This document shows, one piece after another, positions 47,655 to 58,884 of a stretch of DNA of 64,000 bases (its first letter is position 1; each line of letters opens with the position of its first letter). The stretch lies in contig CM069436.1 of NCBI GenBank assembly GCA_035610365.1, positions 90,459,912 to 90,523,911 on the forward strand, written 5' to 3'. The position numbers were made by a program, and so were the translations under genes. The stretch is from Aquatica leii. Its lineage: Eukaryota > Arthropoda > Insecta > Coleoptera > Lampyridae. Below the pieces are notes generated by a model. It saw nothing but the letters and a program-made list of their open reading frames with translations, searched no databases and was not told where the DNA came from.

Positions 47655-47702
47655 TATTTTACATATGCTTCGAGCTTTAAAATAATGAAGCTCATCTTCA
47701 AA
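47655..47702 (-). ncRNA. hammerhead-like motif, family A copy 2
   Basis: Minus strand TTGAAGATGAGCTTC...AAAGCTCGAAGCATATGTA. Same layout as at 67-107, but the leading C and one core A (GAAG for GAAA) are changed, so it is probably decayed. Confidence 0.3.
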
Positions 47703-47992
47703 AAAGTAAAAATATTTACAACTTATTAAAAGTTAAGATTACAAAAAGTTTTTTAACTTACATTTTTTCGAAGAATCTCAAATCTGAAAATTTGTAACTA
47801 GATAATTAAAAAAATGTAAGTTTTACAAAATGTTAAATGTTAATTATTTTAAAAAAGGAAGATGATGCAATTTAGAAACAAATCTAAAAAAATTTAAGTT
47901 TAAAATCATAATTGAAATTGGTTTGCTCGTTCAACAAAAAAATTGTATTTGATATTTTAATATAAATGAACTCTAGTAATTCAAGAATTTCC

Positions 47993-48300
47993 CAGTGAGC
48001 AAATTGCAGCTAAAACCGGCTTTTTTATAACTATTTTAGCTTTTAAAGTTACTCTTTAGAACACGTTTAAGTGGCTCGTAAAAAAACTAAAGCCTCCATG
48101 AAGCGTTTAAGTAGCTAAAAATTCCGCAGTTATGTTGCTGTTAGGTAGCTCCTTTAATGCATTAAAATCGGGCTTATACAGCTCATTGTAGTACTAGCAA
48201 AGCTTTAAAGAAGCTCTAAAGGAACCGTAAACCACCTTTCAGAAACAACTATACAGCTTAAATAGCTTTATTTTTACTACCTTTAAGTAGCTTAAAAATT
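47993..48300. repeat. AAGTAGCT-rich degenerate repeat
   Basis: About seven irregularly spaced variants of TTTAAGTAGCTNNAAA (for example TTAAGTGGCTCG, TTTAAGTAGCTAAAA, TTAGGTAGCTCC, CTTTAAGTAGCTTAAAA). It starts at CCCAGTGAGCAAATTGCAGC. It interrupts the left PLE piece and may be a separate insertion; no end pair was found. Confidence 0.4.
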
Positions 48301-48589
48301 AAAAAAATATTTCATTTGAAAAAGAAATCTTGAAATCGTTACCTTTACTTAATTTCTTATAAAAATTGAGAAAAGTGATAAAGGAAAACCCATTGAAAGA
48401 CCTAGATTTTGTTTAAAAAATTGATTATCAAGTTTATCACTTGTTTTTACTGAAATCTTCTTAAACAATTTAGAAAGTAAATATATTTCTGAACACCAAA
48501 TTTTCTTACAAAAAATAATATTTTGGAAAAGATATGTTGATGACATTTTTTGTATTTAAAAAAGTTGTAAATATTTTTTGTAGACTTTT

Positions 48590-48631
48590 CTGAAGATAAG
48601 CATCATTATTTTAAAGCTCGAAACATATGTA
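48590..48631 (+). ncRNA. hammerhead-like motif, family A copy 3
   Basis: CTGAAGATAAGC...AAAGCTCGAAACATATGTA. The core is kept, but stem II is weakened by an A for G change. Confidence 0.3.
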
Positions 48632-48680
48632 AACAAATTTGTTATTAGTGGACTGGTAATTTAAATAATTTTAAATTAAA

Positions 48681-49395
48681 ATCAATGTTAAATTTCTGAA
48701 AGAATAATTGAGCAATTCATTCTTTAAAAGGATTTTTGACGGAGAATCCATTTGTATCACTATGTTCCGTAGTTTAGTCAAAACTTAACGGCTTGACGAA
48801 TTTGAGAACACACTGTGGTCGTTCCAGTATCTTCAAAATATTATAGGACGTATCTTCAACTATAAAACATATATTAAAAAAATTACTTATTATTGCTTGT
48901 TTACTTATACCTTTGTTTAGTGAACTGGAGCTGTAGAAAGAATAAATTTATTCGTCTTCACGATCGTCATCGATAAATAACAATCGACGTTTTCTTCCAT
49001 GTTTGAGAAACTACTACATTTGAGTATCTTAGGTGGATGTTCATATCAACAATTACAGCTTCTGTAAAAAATTATACTAAATAAGCCCAAAAAGTAAAAA
49101 AAAATTAAGTTGTTAGTATTTTAAAGATAAAGTTTTGAAAATGCAATTAGTATTAGTATTTTCAAAATTTTTGCGATTTTTTTTTAAACAATTGTAAAAA
49201 TATTTTATGTATTGTTGGATTTGTATTGAAGTGCTTTCAGCATGCTAAAATAAACATAAAAGAATTTTGTTTATAATTGTTTTTATTTTTTAAAAAACTA
49301 AGTATTAATTAGACGAGGTGCTAAAGAAATGCGGCCCTAACATTAACAAAAACGATATTTTTATTCGACATGCCAACATCAACAAAAAACATTTA
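48681..49395. other. no gene recognised
   Basis: AT-rich; a patch at 48.75-49.08 kb is somewhat less so but shows no motif in any frame. Confidence 0.3.
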
Positions 49396-49398
49396 AAG

Positions 49399-50349
49399 CA
49401 ATGGCCAGAGCGATTATGCAATCACGATGAATCGATCATTATGCAAAATAATGATCGCGATATCGAGCGTCTGTATAATAACGATCGCAATCATTGATCG
49501 CTTATAAAATAACAATTGCGGTTGTGGAAAAGAAATTAATACTTTTAATTATCGCATAAACAAATAAGACTAATGTAACACGATTTTACCTATAATATTT
49601 ACTTTAATAAATGTATAATAAACTTTAAGTATGCAGGTAGTTCACGGAAAATCGTAAAATTTTGTCTAAGCAGGTAAATTAACCCCTTTGCTCTTTTCCT
49701 CGTAAGAATTATCACACATTCAGCATTTTGGGAAAAACCTAGCTTTATATAAACACCAAGGTAAATCATAAAAACACAGGAAGTTAAAAACAATGAGCAT
49801 TAACTACAAATGACAATACGTATTTGAAAAGAATTGCAAATTTATTTTTAATACATAAATCTTATGTTTGAGACAAATATCAACATGAGTTATGACTAAT
49901 TACTCAACAATCTTTTCAGGGTCAATTTCAAATAGAAACATATAATTTACGAAAAAACGACACTTATTTTTTAATATGTTGTTTATTAATGCTTAAACTG
50001 TTTGTTCGTAAGTTTGCATTAGAATTCAAATAGCACGTCATGTCGAAAAAAAAACATCACAGTAGTATCTATTTTCTGTGAATTTTTGTAAATATTTTTT
50101 TTAAATCTAAATATGAACAAATTTTAATTAATTTATTGTTTAGAAACAATATTAAAAAATACTTAGATATGTTGATTTTCAATACTCCAAACGTTATTGT
50201 ATCCCGGAAAACAAAAATCGAATGTTTATGGCTAGATTTATGACTAACTTTACACGAGCGACTTTTTAGCAACAGTCGATTACTAATTAATTCTAAATAC
50301 CATGATTGCGATCATTGATCGTGGAAAATAATAGCGATCTCAGCCACTG
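49399..50349. mobile_element. hAT-like non-autonomous element
   Basis: 951 bp with diverged TIRs of about 45 bp: left CAATGGCCAGAGCGATTATG, right reverse-complemented CAGTGGCTGAGATCGCTATT, both followed by CACGAT and GATC-rich blocks. The CARTGGC start and an imperfect 8-bp flanking duplication (ATTTAAAG versus CTTTACAG, six of eight) fit the hAT superfamily. No transposase inside. The left arm contains several overlapping GATCGC/GCGATC palindromes, likely binding or hairpin sites. Confidence 0.55.
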
Positions 50350-50489
50350 CTTTACAGTAATTATTTTAAGTTATTGTTCAATTAAGTGCAACAAGAAGAA
50401 GCAGAAGAATCCGGCCAAGGAGATTCTCTGATGCTAATTTAAACCATTTTTAAACGTTTGGTAAAAAAAAAATTTTTTTTAATATTTAC

Positions 50490-50760
50490 CTGATTGAAGG
50501 TGTAGAACAAGAACTGCAGTGTGTTTAAAATTTCCTTTTGTTGTTATACATTATCTCCGAAGATGCTTCTCACAAATCTTCTTTTGTTTTAAATCTTCCA
50601 AGTCCATTTTGGCAATGTTTATATTTCCACAGTTTTTCTAACATTCTTTAGCACGCACTTTATCACTAATAAAAAACTTAAGAAAACCAGTACCTTTGTT
50701 TTCGGTATTATTATTTTCACAATTAGTATAAACACAACCGTGATTTGTAACTTTTCCCAT
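50490..50760 (-). pseudogene. THAP-domain exon with retained 5' splice site
   Basis: From ATG at 50760 the minus strand reads MGKVTNHGCVYTNCENNNTE, GTGFLKFFISDKVRAKEC, then a TAG, KNCGNINIAKMDLEDLKQKK, ICEKHL, and after a second stop FKHTAVLVLHLQS. The C-x4-C...C-x2-H spacing with FxxF and the closing A-V-(P) block is the THAP zinc-finger DNA-binding fold, found in host transcription regulators and in P-element transposases. The exon ends CAG|GTAAAT (50489/50490), a good splice donor. The first stop sits where the conserved Trp of THAP is expected (TGG to TAG). Whether it belonged to a host gene or a P-type transposon is unknown; no downstream exon was found. Confidence 0.6.
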
Positions 50761-51064
50761 TTTAAAAATAAATCAAAAATATATTTACATTTAAACTAAA
50801 CAAAAGTTCAAACAAACATTACTACTACCAGAATTTTAAAAATCGTATCGCAATGTTAACCGAAGAAAAACTTTCGATTCAATACCGAAGTTTACAAGTC
50901 GACAGACACGCAAGAACTGAAAAATCTCGATCCAATACAAACGTGGCGACCTCTACATCTCGATCCAAACATTCGATACGATATCGCCTCTTAAGTTGCA
51001 TTTCTTCTTACATTTATTATTTAATGATGCAACTTAATTAATCAGAAATAACAATTAAAAGTTT

Positions 51065-51460
51065 TTAATTACTTAAGCGGAGAACATAAATAAATAGAAA
51101 ACTCGGCGAAGAAATATTTAAAACTTTAAGGTACAATTTAGATAAATATTTGCAGATAAGAAATATGTTCTTTGAACGCTTGTCTACAATGCCAATACTG
51201 TCAAATTTAACTAGGCGTTTTGTTATAAGGTAAGTTTGGTTGCTTACCTTGCAGGTTGCGCTTAAAAATGTCCAATTACTTTTTTTAAGGTCGTGTACAT
51301 CAAATATAACTTGATTTTTACGCACATTGTTATAAGACGGTATTGTAAAATCCTCGACAGTGCGGTAAAATGAACAATAAATTCCAGGTTTTAGAAATGA
51401 TCTAAAAAGTGTGTTAATTAGGTAGCAGTTAACTTTATATAAATAAATGTTACGTTTCAT
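51065..51460 (-). CDS. unrecognised 131-codon frame
   Basis: ATG-to-stop frame MKRNIYLYKVNCYL... rich in Lys, Ser and Leu, with GIYCSFYRTVEDFTIPSYNN and KKSNWTFLSATCKVSNQTYL as the most complex stretches. No domain recognised, no flanking signals. It may be chance or a fragment of an unknown element. Confidence 0.2.
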   Translation of the reverse strand: MKRNIYLYKVNCYLINTLFRSFLKPGIYCSFYRTVEDFTIPSYNNVRKNQVIFDVHDLKKSNWTFLSATCKVSNQTYLITKRLVKFDSIGIVDKRSKNIFLICKYLSKLYLKVLNISSPSFLFIYVLRLSN

Positions 51461-52460
51461 TATATTTAATGATATAAATGTAATGTAAATACTGCTTTTA
51501 TTTAAGTAAAACAGTTATTAAAAAATTTGTAATAAGTAAACAGCCAGAAAATGAAATTTTAAATTTATAAAATTGCAATTGGTTTATAATTTGTTATATT
51601 AAATTATTGTAACTACAAAATTAATTCGAATTTTGTGTGTTTAGGTATTACAGCGCTCCAATTAAATAAAAACCTCGCCCGCTAGGTGTCGCTGTATAAT
51701 ACCACTTACACGCGCTCAATTGTAAGCAACTATTTAATACACTCTGTTGGTAAGCGGTATTTACCGCCTTGACGAGTTTAGTAAATACACGTTTATAGAC
51801 AAGACCGTTTTACTTTACAAGGCGGATAACAAATGCCATATCAAACTCTATTTTTGCTTTTGGAATCTCATTGTGGCCAACAGGCAAAATTTTACTAAGA
51901 TGAGAACGTCTTCCGGTTTTGACAAATTTTTGTTCTAATTTTCAAATATTTTTCAGTGCGTGTTTCCAGTTTAAGATAAGACTTAATATGAAGATATCTT
52001 GCAGTTTTTTGAATAACTTTATTGAACATCGATTGGCGCAAGCCTCTTATTCTCTGTGCATTTTTAGCACCACTTATACTATTTTGGTTACTTATTTTTT
52101 TAGTTATAGTTAACACGTTAACTGCGGCAGTACTTTTTTCGGATGCCAAATTTTTCTCTAGTCCGAAAATAATACCTTTTCCATTTTTTATGATAGAAAA
52201 ACTTTACAAGTGGTTATTTGAAACCCTCTACCTATTTATGAAGAAATTATGCATATTTATATACCGGTTCCTGAAGACTGGCGTCGCACTTAAATAATGT
52301 AAGTATCGCTGTCGTGCTGCGCTAGTCCTCGGGGACTTTTGTGACTTAAACATGTGTATCGTGATTCTCGCGCACCAACACGTTGTGTATTTACTGTTTA
52401 TGTAACCGTCGAACATGGCGTTTGCAAAAATTAATTTGTTCCGTACAAAGCGGTTAACGG
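51461..52460. other. no gene recognised
   Basis: Overlapping short frames on both strands at 51.75-52.3 kb show no motif. The plus-strand one is hydrophobic because of T-rich sequence. The TAGGTGTCGCT block near 51.69 kb is locally GC-rich. Confidence 0.3.
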
Positions 52461-52464
52461 AAAT

Positions 52465-53836
52465 ATGGAAAAGGACATAAGGATACATTGGATGTTAAAG
52501 GATCAACATTACGTGCCATCAAACAGTGATTCAGATGACAGCGGTTCTGAAAACGAATAATCAGATTCAGATGACGACAATGTTTTTAGCGCTGCTAATT
52601 TCAGTTTACGCAGTGATGTTATTCAATCTACTCCAACATTTACGATAAAGCGTAATGCAGCCACGTATAATTTTAATGCTGATAATGTTGCAACGCTTCT
52701 AGATGCGTTCAGGGTGTTTATAACTGATAACCTACTCCAGTTGATAGTCGATGAAACAAACAGGTATGCAAATCAATTAATAGAAGCAGGTTCTTTGCAT
52801 AAGTCGAAGTTGAACACCTGGGTTGATACAGATAAACAAGATATACTAAAATTTTTTAAAATAATTATTGTAATAGGCTTAAATCAACTGCCAGTATTGA
52901 TGAACTCATACTAGGCCAAAAATAAAATGTTAAGAAATGAATTTATTGCTGCAAAAATGTTGCGTGATATATTCCTGTTGATGTTGAAGAGTCTTTATTT
53001 TTGCAATAACTAGAATACCTTGTTTGATACGACTGATAGGCTGCATAAAACACAAAACTGGTGTAAATATTCTAATCAAAAATTTAAAAAAATTTGGTGA
53101 TTATTAGAAAAGTTTAGTAATTGATGAGAGCATGATTCCGTTTTGACAACGCATAATATCTTGCCAACATATACTAAATCCCATAAATATGAAATCAAAA
53201 TTTATAAACTGTGCTTTGTCAATGGGTATATCAATAGCATTATTATATATACCAAAACAGACACAAAAGTACTAGTTCAAAGGCATTCGAAGACAATAGT
53301 TCACGAGCTCTTAAAATCTGTTGATAATAAAAATAAGTACTACTTGTTTGCTGACAATTATCACTCGAGTTTATCGTTGGCAAAATCCCCATTTGAGAAA
53401 AAAATACTATGTTGTGGAACGTTGCGAACAAATCGCAAGGGTGCACCAAAATTATTTTCAGCCAAAATAAAAAGCAGATGAGTCTACAGTCAACAAAATG
53501 ACTGTGTGCAGACTGTCAGATGGATGAACAAGAGACCACTTTTAATAGTCACAACAGATCCTGAAGACAATGGCATATTACAGTCTACACGCAAAAAAGA
53601 TTGAAATGGCGACGCCATTATGATGCCGAAATGTATCCCATTCTACAACGACGCAAAGAAGAGATTAAACTAAATGACCACATGTCCTTCTATTATTTTG
53701 CATTACGTAAAGGAGTTAAATAGTACAAAAAAGTAATGTTTGGACTAATTGGAACAAACGTTGTCAATTCATGGTTTAACAAAAACCAACTGACTAACCA
53801 AAAGTGTCTATTGGGTATTGGTCAAATAACTAGTTG
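52465..53836 (+). pseudogene. piggyBac transposase relic 1
   Basis: ATG 52465 (MEKDIRIHWMLKDQHY) with an Asp/Ser/Glu-rich N-terminus typical of the family. LNTWVDTDKQDILKFFKIII (52810-52875) and the W/Y-rich stretch around 52.9-53.05 kb follow. VIDESMIPF (53117-53143) holds the first catalytic Asp. RHSKTIVHELLKSVDNKNKY precedes YLFADNYHSSLSLAKSPF (53341-53397), with the second Asp, then CCGTLRTNRKGAPKLF (53411-53460). IPFYND (53636) and LNDHMSFYYFALRK (53670-53712) carry the third-Asp region, then MFGLIGTNVVNSWF. The C-terminal Cys-rich domain is absent. Several stops and shifts interrupt it. No TTAA-TIR pair was identified. Confidence 0.85.
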
Positions 53837-54043
53837 ATGTTGCTGTTTTTCATTACTCGTATAAACAAAAAGAAATTTATTTGTGATAAAACCGTAGGTA
53901 CGTGTTTGTTTATTTCAAAAAATTTTAGGAAATTCTGGGAAAATTCTACTTCCTAGTTGCATTCTTCGAAGGAAAACTAAATTGTAAGTATTATATTTCC
54001 TGCTTTAGTTTTTTGCACGCACGACTATACGTCCATATCAAGT

Positions 54044-54355
54044 TGTTGTCACAATTAACTATAAAACTTTTTTTGTGTATAACATATTATTAGACGATGC
54101 GCTCTGGTTCTCTGAATTATCAAAATTTGCATGTTTGTGTTATAATTTACAAATGTAAATTTATTCTTTTGGAGTGTTAAGGTTAGGCTGGCAAGTTTAT
54201 TTTTTGTATGACTTGTTGCCCAACCGAAGGGGACTGACTTCATCGATTATTGTCTGCGATATTGACCTAGCCTTGGATTGTACCTATCTACTTTTACCTT
54301 GTTTCTCTTTTCCAACCTCTGTTTCTGTGATAAAATAAATATACTCGTTGTTACA
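54044..54355 (+). repeat. possible short solo LTR
   Basis: Starts TGTTGTCACA and ends CGTTGTTACA with AATAAA about 20 bp before the end, resembling a retrotransposon LTR. The flanks (AAGT / ACCT) are not a duplication, so this is tentative. Confidence 0.25.
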
Positions 54356-57120
54356 ACCTGTGTTTTGTCATTTGTTCTCTTTCAGTTTTAAATAGTTTAA
54401 ACGGCATCTCCAATATTAATCTTCCACCGTTTTGGCTGCTTTTAAAATTGCTTTATAATTAGTCCCCCGAAACCGACGATCCAAACACTGAATCAAACTG
54501 AGTTAGTTGCTATCAAGTATGTTATCAAAAAAAATCTCGTAACAACTTGAAATGGTATTCGTTTTAATTTAAATTTAATTTGCAGTAATATTTGTCTTAA
54601 ATTACAAAGAAGTTTTATTTTAATCGCGCGTTTGTGTGTTATTCAATTTTTGTAATAAAAGCACATATTTTAAGTTTATTAATTAAAAATTCTTGTTCTA
54701 AAAATGTTTTTCTTCAAGGTAAATAATTAATTAAAGTTTGTTAATTTTTTGTACTTAATTTTATACGTAGTAAATAGTTTTTTCTTATAATTATTTACTT
54801 ATCAAACATACGTATTTTAATTATCACTATTCGTTTCAATTAATACAAAACGAGTCAAGTATAAGTAAACTATGTACATGTTTAAACAGTAAATTACTTT
54901 TTTGCAGAAGATCAGACGTATTTTATTGTACATTGTTTTAATTTAACCGTTTCATTGTCAATGACAAAATAATTACAGAGATTCTGATATAAAGCTATTG
55001 TTGGTTAAAACAAACAATAAACTTAAATTTGTTACTTGCTGAACTTACAAAGTAATTTCAAGCACTATTGTTAATCTTAGTATTTAGAAATTACTATTAT
55101 ATATAACAAAATATATTTATTCAAATTAAACAAATTTCGTTTGTAATTAAATCAAGTTGTTTATTAATAATAACATTGAGGTAACGTACATTAAAATTAA
55201 TTATTTTTTACGCTTCTAAAATGTATCGAAAACAGTGGTACAACCCTCGCTTATAATCGCTTTTGTTGAACTTTATCTGCTATCTATTAACAGTAGCCAA
55301 ACAATTTCTACGTTTCCGACAACAAGTTGACAAAAGACTCACACATAGCGATGTCACACTCAGAAACTTTTCTACACGAGTCTAACAAAGCTTTACACAC
55401 GTGAGTTTGATTGACAGAAACAATTTTTCCGTTAACGTAATCAATTTCCTTTATTTTTGAAAAATTGCAAATTTATCTTTATTAATCGTAAATGCCAAAA
55501 CACATTAATTAATTATTTTCGAAAAACCAAAATCAGCATTTATCGAAAATTTGCTTTGATTTGATTCTATAGAATTTTTATTACAATTTTTGCGTATAAA
55601 AAGATTTACTACGTTAAACCAAATTGTGTAGAAATTACGTTGTTAATCTAATGAATACAATTTGAATAATTCTTTTGTTCTGTAAACATTTATAAAAAAA
55701 TTATTGGGTTAATTAAACATTTTTTTGTATTTATAATCACATTCTAATTAATTATTAAAAAAACAATTAAAATTTAGTATAAATAATATAATTTACATAA
55801 AATACTACAATGTTCCTTTGACTTAAAAACAGTAAATTACAGTTAACGTTTGATAATTCTTATTTTTTGCAAATGTTTTTAATTATAATAAATATTTTTT
55901 ATGTACTAACATTTTAAATTCTTTGTAAAAGTTGAAGTTAGATTTTTATTGTATTATGCAACACAATAGACCACTGTATGGTTTTAATAAAAATTTATAT
56001 GTAAAAATGACTGCTTTACATAGTTACTTTTTATTAACAATGTTTTTAGTACTACAATCTTTTAAAAAAAATGCATAATACGTAAAAAAATGCAAAAAGG
56101 TTACTATGCGTGTATTTACTTAATTAAAGTGGAAATAGTCTTTTCTAACAGAGACATTTATGCTCACATAGGTAGCATAAAATAGTTTGTTTTTTTAAAT
56201 ATTGTGCGTTTAAGTTGTACACAAAATGTATCTTACATTTTAAATTAAAAAAATATTAATTTTAAAATGTATACAAACTATTTATTTTATTATATAACTG
56301 TTAATCATAATAAATACATATATAGCAAAATAATGTATTTTAAAATATAATGTATAATGTAGATACTTTTCTTTTGTAATTACTTGTAATTGTACTCAGT
56401 TGACAACTGCAATAAATAGAAATGATGCTTTTTACAATTACTTGTTTTTATAATTGCAACTCAAATCAATACTAAATTTTATGTTAGAAAAAGATACAAG
56501 AAAGTTGTTGAAATTTTATCCGTAGTCTGCACAATGATGTTTCGGATGTCGACCATAAATCATTTATTCTGTCGACATGAGTTTGTTTGTTATAGTTATG
56601 ACTGATTGCTTTTGTAACAAAGGATAGTAACAGCTTAAAAAAATTAGTTATATCTTATAAACTAAATTAAATTTGAAGAAAACATGTTCTACAAAAGATC
56701 TAAACGTCTTTGTTGCCTTTTTGCTAAGACAAGCACAATCGGTAATTTACATGCGTCTGATTAATAATTAACAAAAAAATTCTTTTATTAATAATTTAAA
56801 TAACTACAAACGTTAAAAATTTTCATAAAAATTACGAAAATCAAAAATTTTAAATGTGTTATTTTAACTTATTACAATCTTAAGCTTTACATAACGTGTC
56901 AATAACTTTTTTTGTTTTAGTCTAAAAAATTATAGTTATAGTTAGGTATGTAAAGAATCATGTATTAAATAGTTTAAAAAACTTTAATATTATAGTTGTA
57001 ATAACCACCAAACAGTGATAAATACATTATAGTCAATATTTTATAGAGAATTATTAAATACCTACATAACACAACTAAAATAATCGTAAAACGAGAAGAA
57101 ATGTAAGCGGAATTAAAGTC
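54356..57120. other. no gene recognised
   Basis: Very AT-rich, stops in all frames, no RNA gene or element termini seen. Confidence 0.35.
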
Positions 57121-57129
57121 TGATGTAGA

Positions 57130-58015
57130 AGATTTTTTTTTCTAATTATTTGCAGTAACTTTAGCTACTGTTTCAAAAAATTGATTTTTAACATCTTGTA
57201 TTTTACGTGTTGTATATTTTCTAGCAACTTCCTTTTTTATTTGTGCTCATATTAATTCAATAGGATTCAACTCACAGGGACATGATACCAATCGTAGAAG
57301 GTAAAAGTTCTTCTTTAAGCATGTTTTTCTCAAACTCAATCGAGTTATTTGTCAACCAATCTTGCATATGAGCTTTTTAGTTGCAAAATTTGGATTGTTT
57401 TTCTGCTATATGAAGCATTACCTAATACTATTGCCGCATTTTCTTTTAAGTTACTTAGTACCGACTCACACCAGTTTTCGAATATTTTAAAATGCATTGT
57501 TAACAGTTTTTTTTAATTTGAAAATAAGCAATCCATTTTCAACAAATCTTGTATCTGATCTTATATGTACTAGAAATAATTTTTTGCGTTTATTAGAAGG
57601 TTTTTGAAGTCTAGTATGTAATACAGAAATTAAGGTTTGCTTGCTGTTAAAATTGTTTTATCTCTCTAAAAATTAATATATTTTTTTGTCTACCTCTTAT
57701 TACTTTCTTATTTTTTGAAGAAATCGTTTTTTATCTGTACCTATAAAATAACGTATATCACAAACAGAATACATTTTTGTTACTTTAACTAACCTAAACC
57801 CCATTTCTTCAATAATGTTTGTAATGCAATTACTTTAAGGTTAGGCAAATTCTTATTTTTGTTAATACAAGTCTTAACTTTCTATACTGTTGGTGGTTTG
57901 TTACGTAAAGAGAACAATGCACAACATTCATACGATGCAGTTGTACAATTAACAGAGTTTGATGGTTTTCTACCGAATTCACTGTAGTCTTTAACCTTCG
58001 TACTTTAAGTTATGT
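57130..58015 (-). pseudogene. Tc1/IS630-like (DDE_3) transposase relic
   Basis: Minus strand, upstream part first: KVKDYSEFGRK, SYECCALFSLRNKPPTV, NKNLPNLKVIALQTLLKKWG (DNA-binding region, with the NEPPT-like and LxxLLKxxGF patterns), then LQKPSNKRKKLFLVHIRSD and RFVENGLLIFKLKK, which match the block before the second catalytic Asp. ENAAIVLGNASYSRKTIQIL matches V-x-x-DNASYHSRK, with Asp changed to Gly. CELNPIELI-AQIKKEVARK, with TGA at the Trp position, then YTTRKIQDVKNQFFETVAKV end it. The region of the first catalytic Asp (DETW) is lost. Heavily decayed; no TIRs identified. Confidence 0.75.
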
Positions 58016-58880
58016 CGATTAAAGTATCCACATGATTGCAAATAATGATATTTTTGTAGTTCAAATTACACTTTATTTAGCACGTTTAACATGTATTAAA
58101 AAGAAGTTAAATTTAAGACAAATACATAAAATTAAAGATAAAGCAAATCGTTATAGTTTAAAAAAGTTGCAATGAACGATCTCTACAAATAGACAACAAA
58201 GCATTAATAAAAGGTCACATCCTTAGAAAACTTGACCAAGCTTTACTTTTAAATTTGTTTTTGCAGAGAAACGCTTTACACCACGAACAAAACCACATAC
58301 AAAGTAACCTTAACTCAAAATCTAGTATTAGTTATCTCACCGTTATAAGTACATTTTAAGACATTAACAAAAGTTTACGAGTTCCAAATAAAAAAAAATT
58401 GCTTTTTACTTTTTTTTGATAAAATTGTGTTTTTGCTTGTGTAGCAAATAGTATAAGTAGTTGTTTTATTTTGTTTCTACACAAATAAAATCAAGTGGTT
58501 TATAAAACCACGCATAAAATTTAACAAACTGGTACTCTAGATATCGGTATATTCGTAATTTTTAATAATAACCACAAAATTCAAAAAAATTATTACAAAA
58601 CGCGTTTATAATCCACCAACTATTTATTGTACGTAATTATATCAGTACAACTGGAAAAATTACCACCACAGAAAATCAGTGTATGGCCGTTTTACACTTT
58701 TAGGGATTATCAGCACTGGGAAATTTTCTATGATGTATTTCCACAATTATACGAATATATTTCTATACATTATATCACCGTTTCGTTTAAAATACATATT
58801 GAAGTGGTGTGGTCAATACCATCTTATGTTTCATGAGCCCACGCAAACAATTTATAAAAGTTGGTGCTTTAGATCTCGCA
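58016..58880. other. no gene recognised
   Basis: AT-rich. Two overlapping frames at 58627-58912 have no motif. Confidence 0.3.
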
Positions 58881-58884
58881 GTAT

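Larger units (their letters stand above)
47580..48680. mobile_element. head-to-head pair of PLE family A fragments
   Basis: A left piece on the minus strand ends with the family A 3' repeat (47580-47780). A right piece on the plus strand ends with the same repeat (48570-48680). At the junction (about 48520) the minus strand reads FFKQNLGLSMGFPLSLFSIF (48357-48416; the GLPMGSPLS motif), while the plus strand reads FWKRYVDDIFC (48523-48556; the RT active site). In an intact PLE these two motifs lie on one strand about 40 residues apart. The left piece is interrupted by an AAGTAGCT-rich stretch (47.99-48.30 kb). All coding capacity is lost. Confidence 0.75.

Noticed and set aside
52022..52297. 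91-codon hydrophobic frame as a membrane protein
   Set aside because: Hydrophobicity comes from T-rich codons, there is an overlapping frame on the other strand, and nothing supports expression.
54044..54355. LTR-like segment as a confirmed solo LTR
   Set aside because: It has TG...CA ends and AATAAA, but the flanks do not match, so it is kept only as a low-confidence feature.
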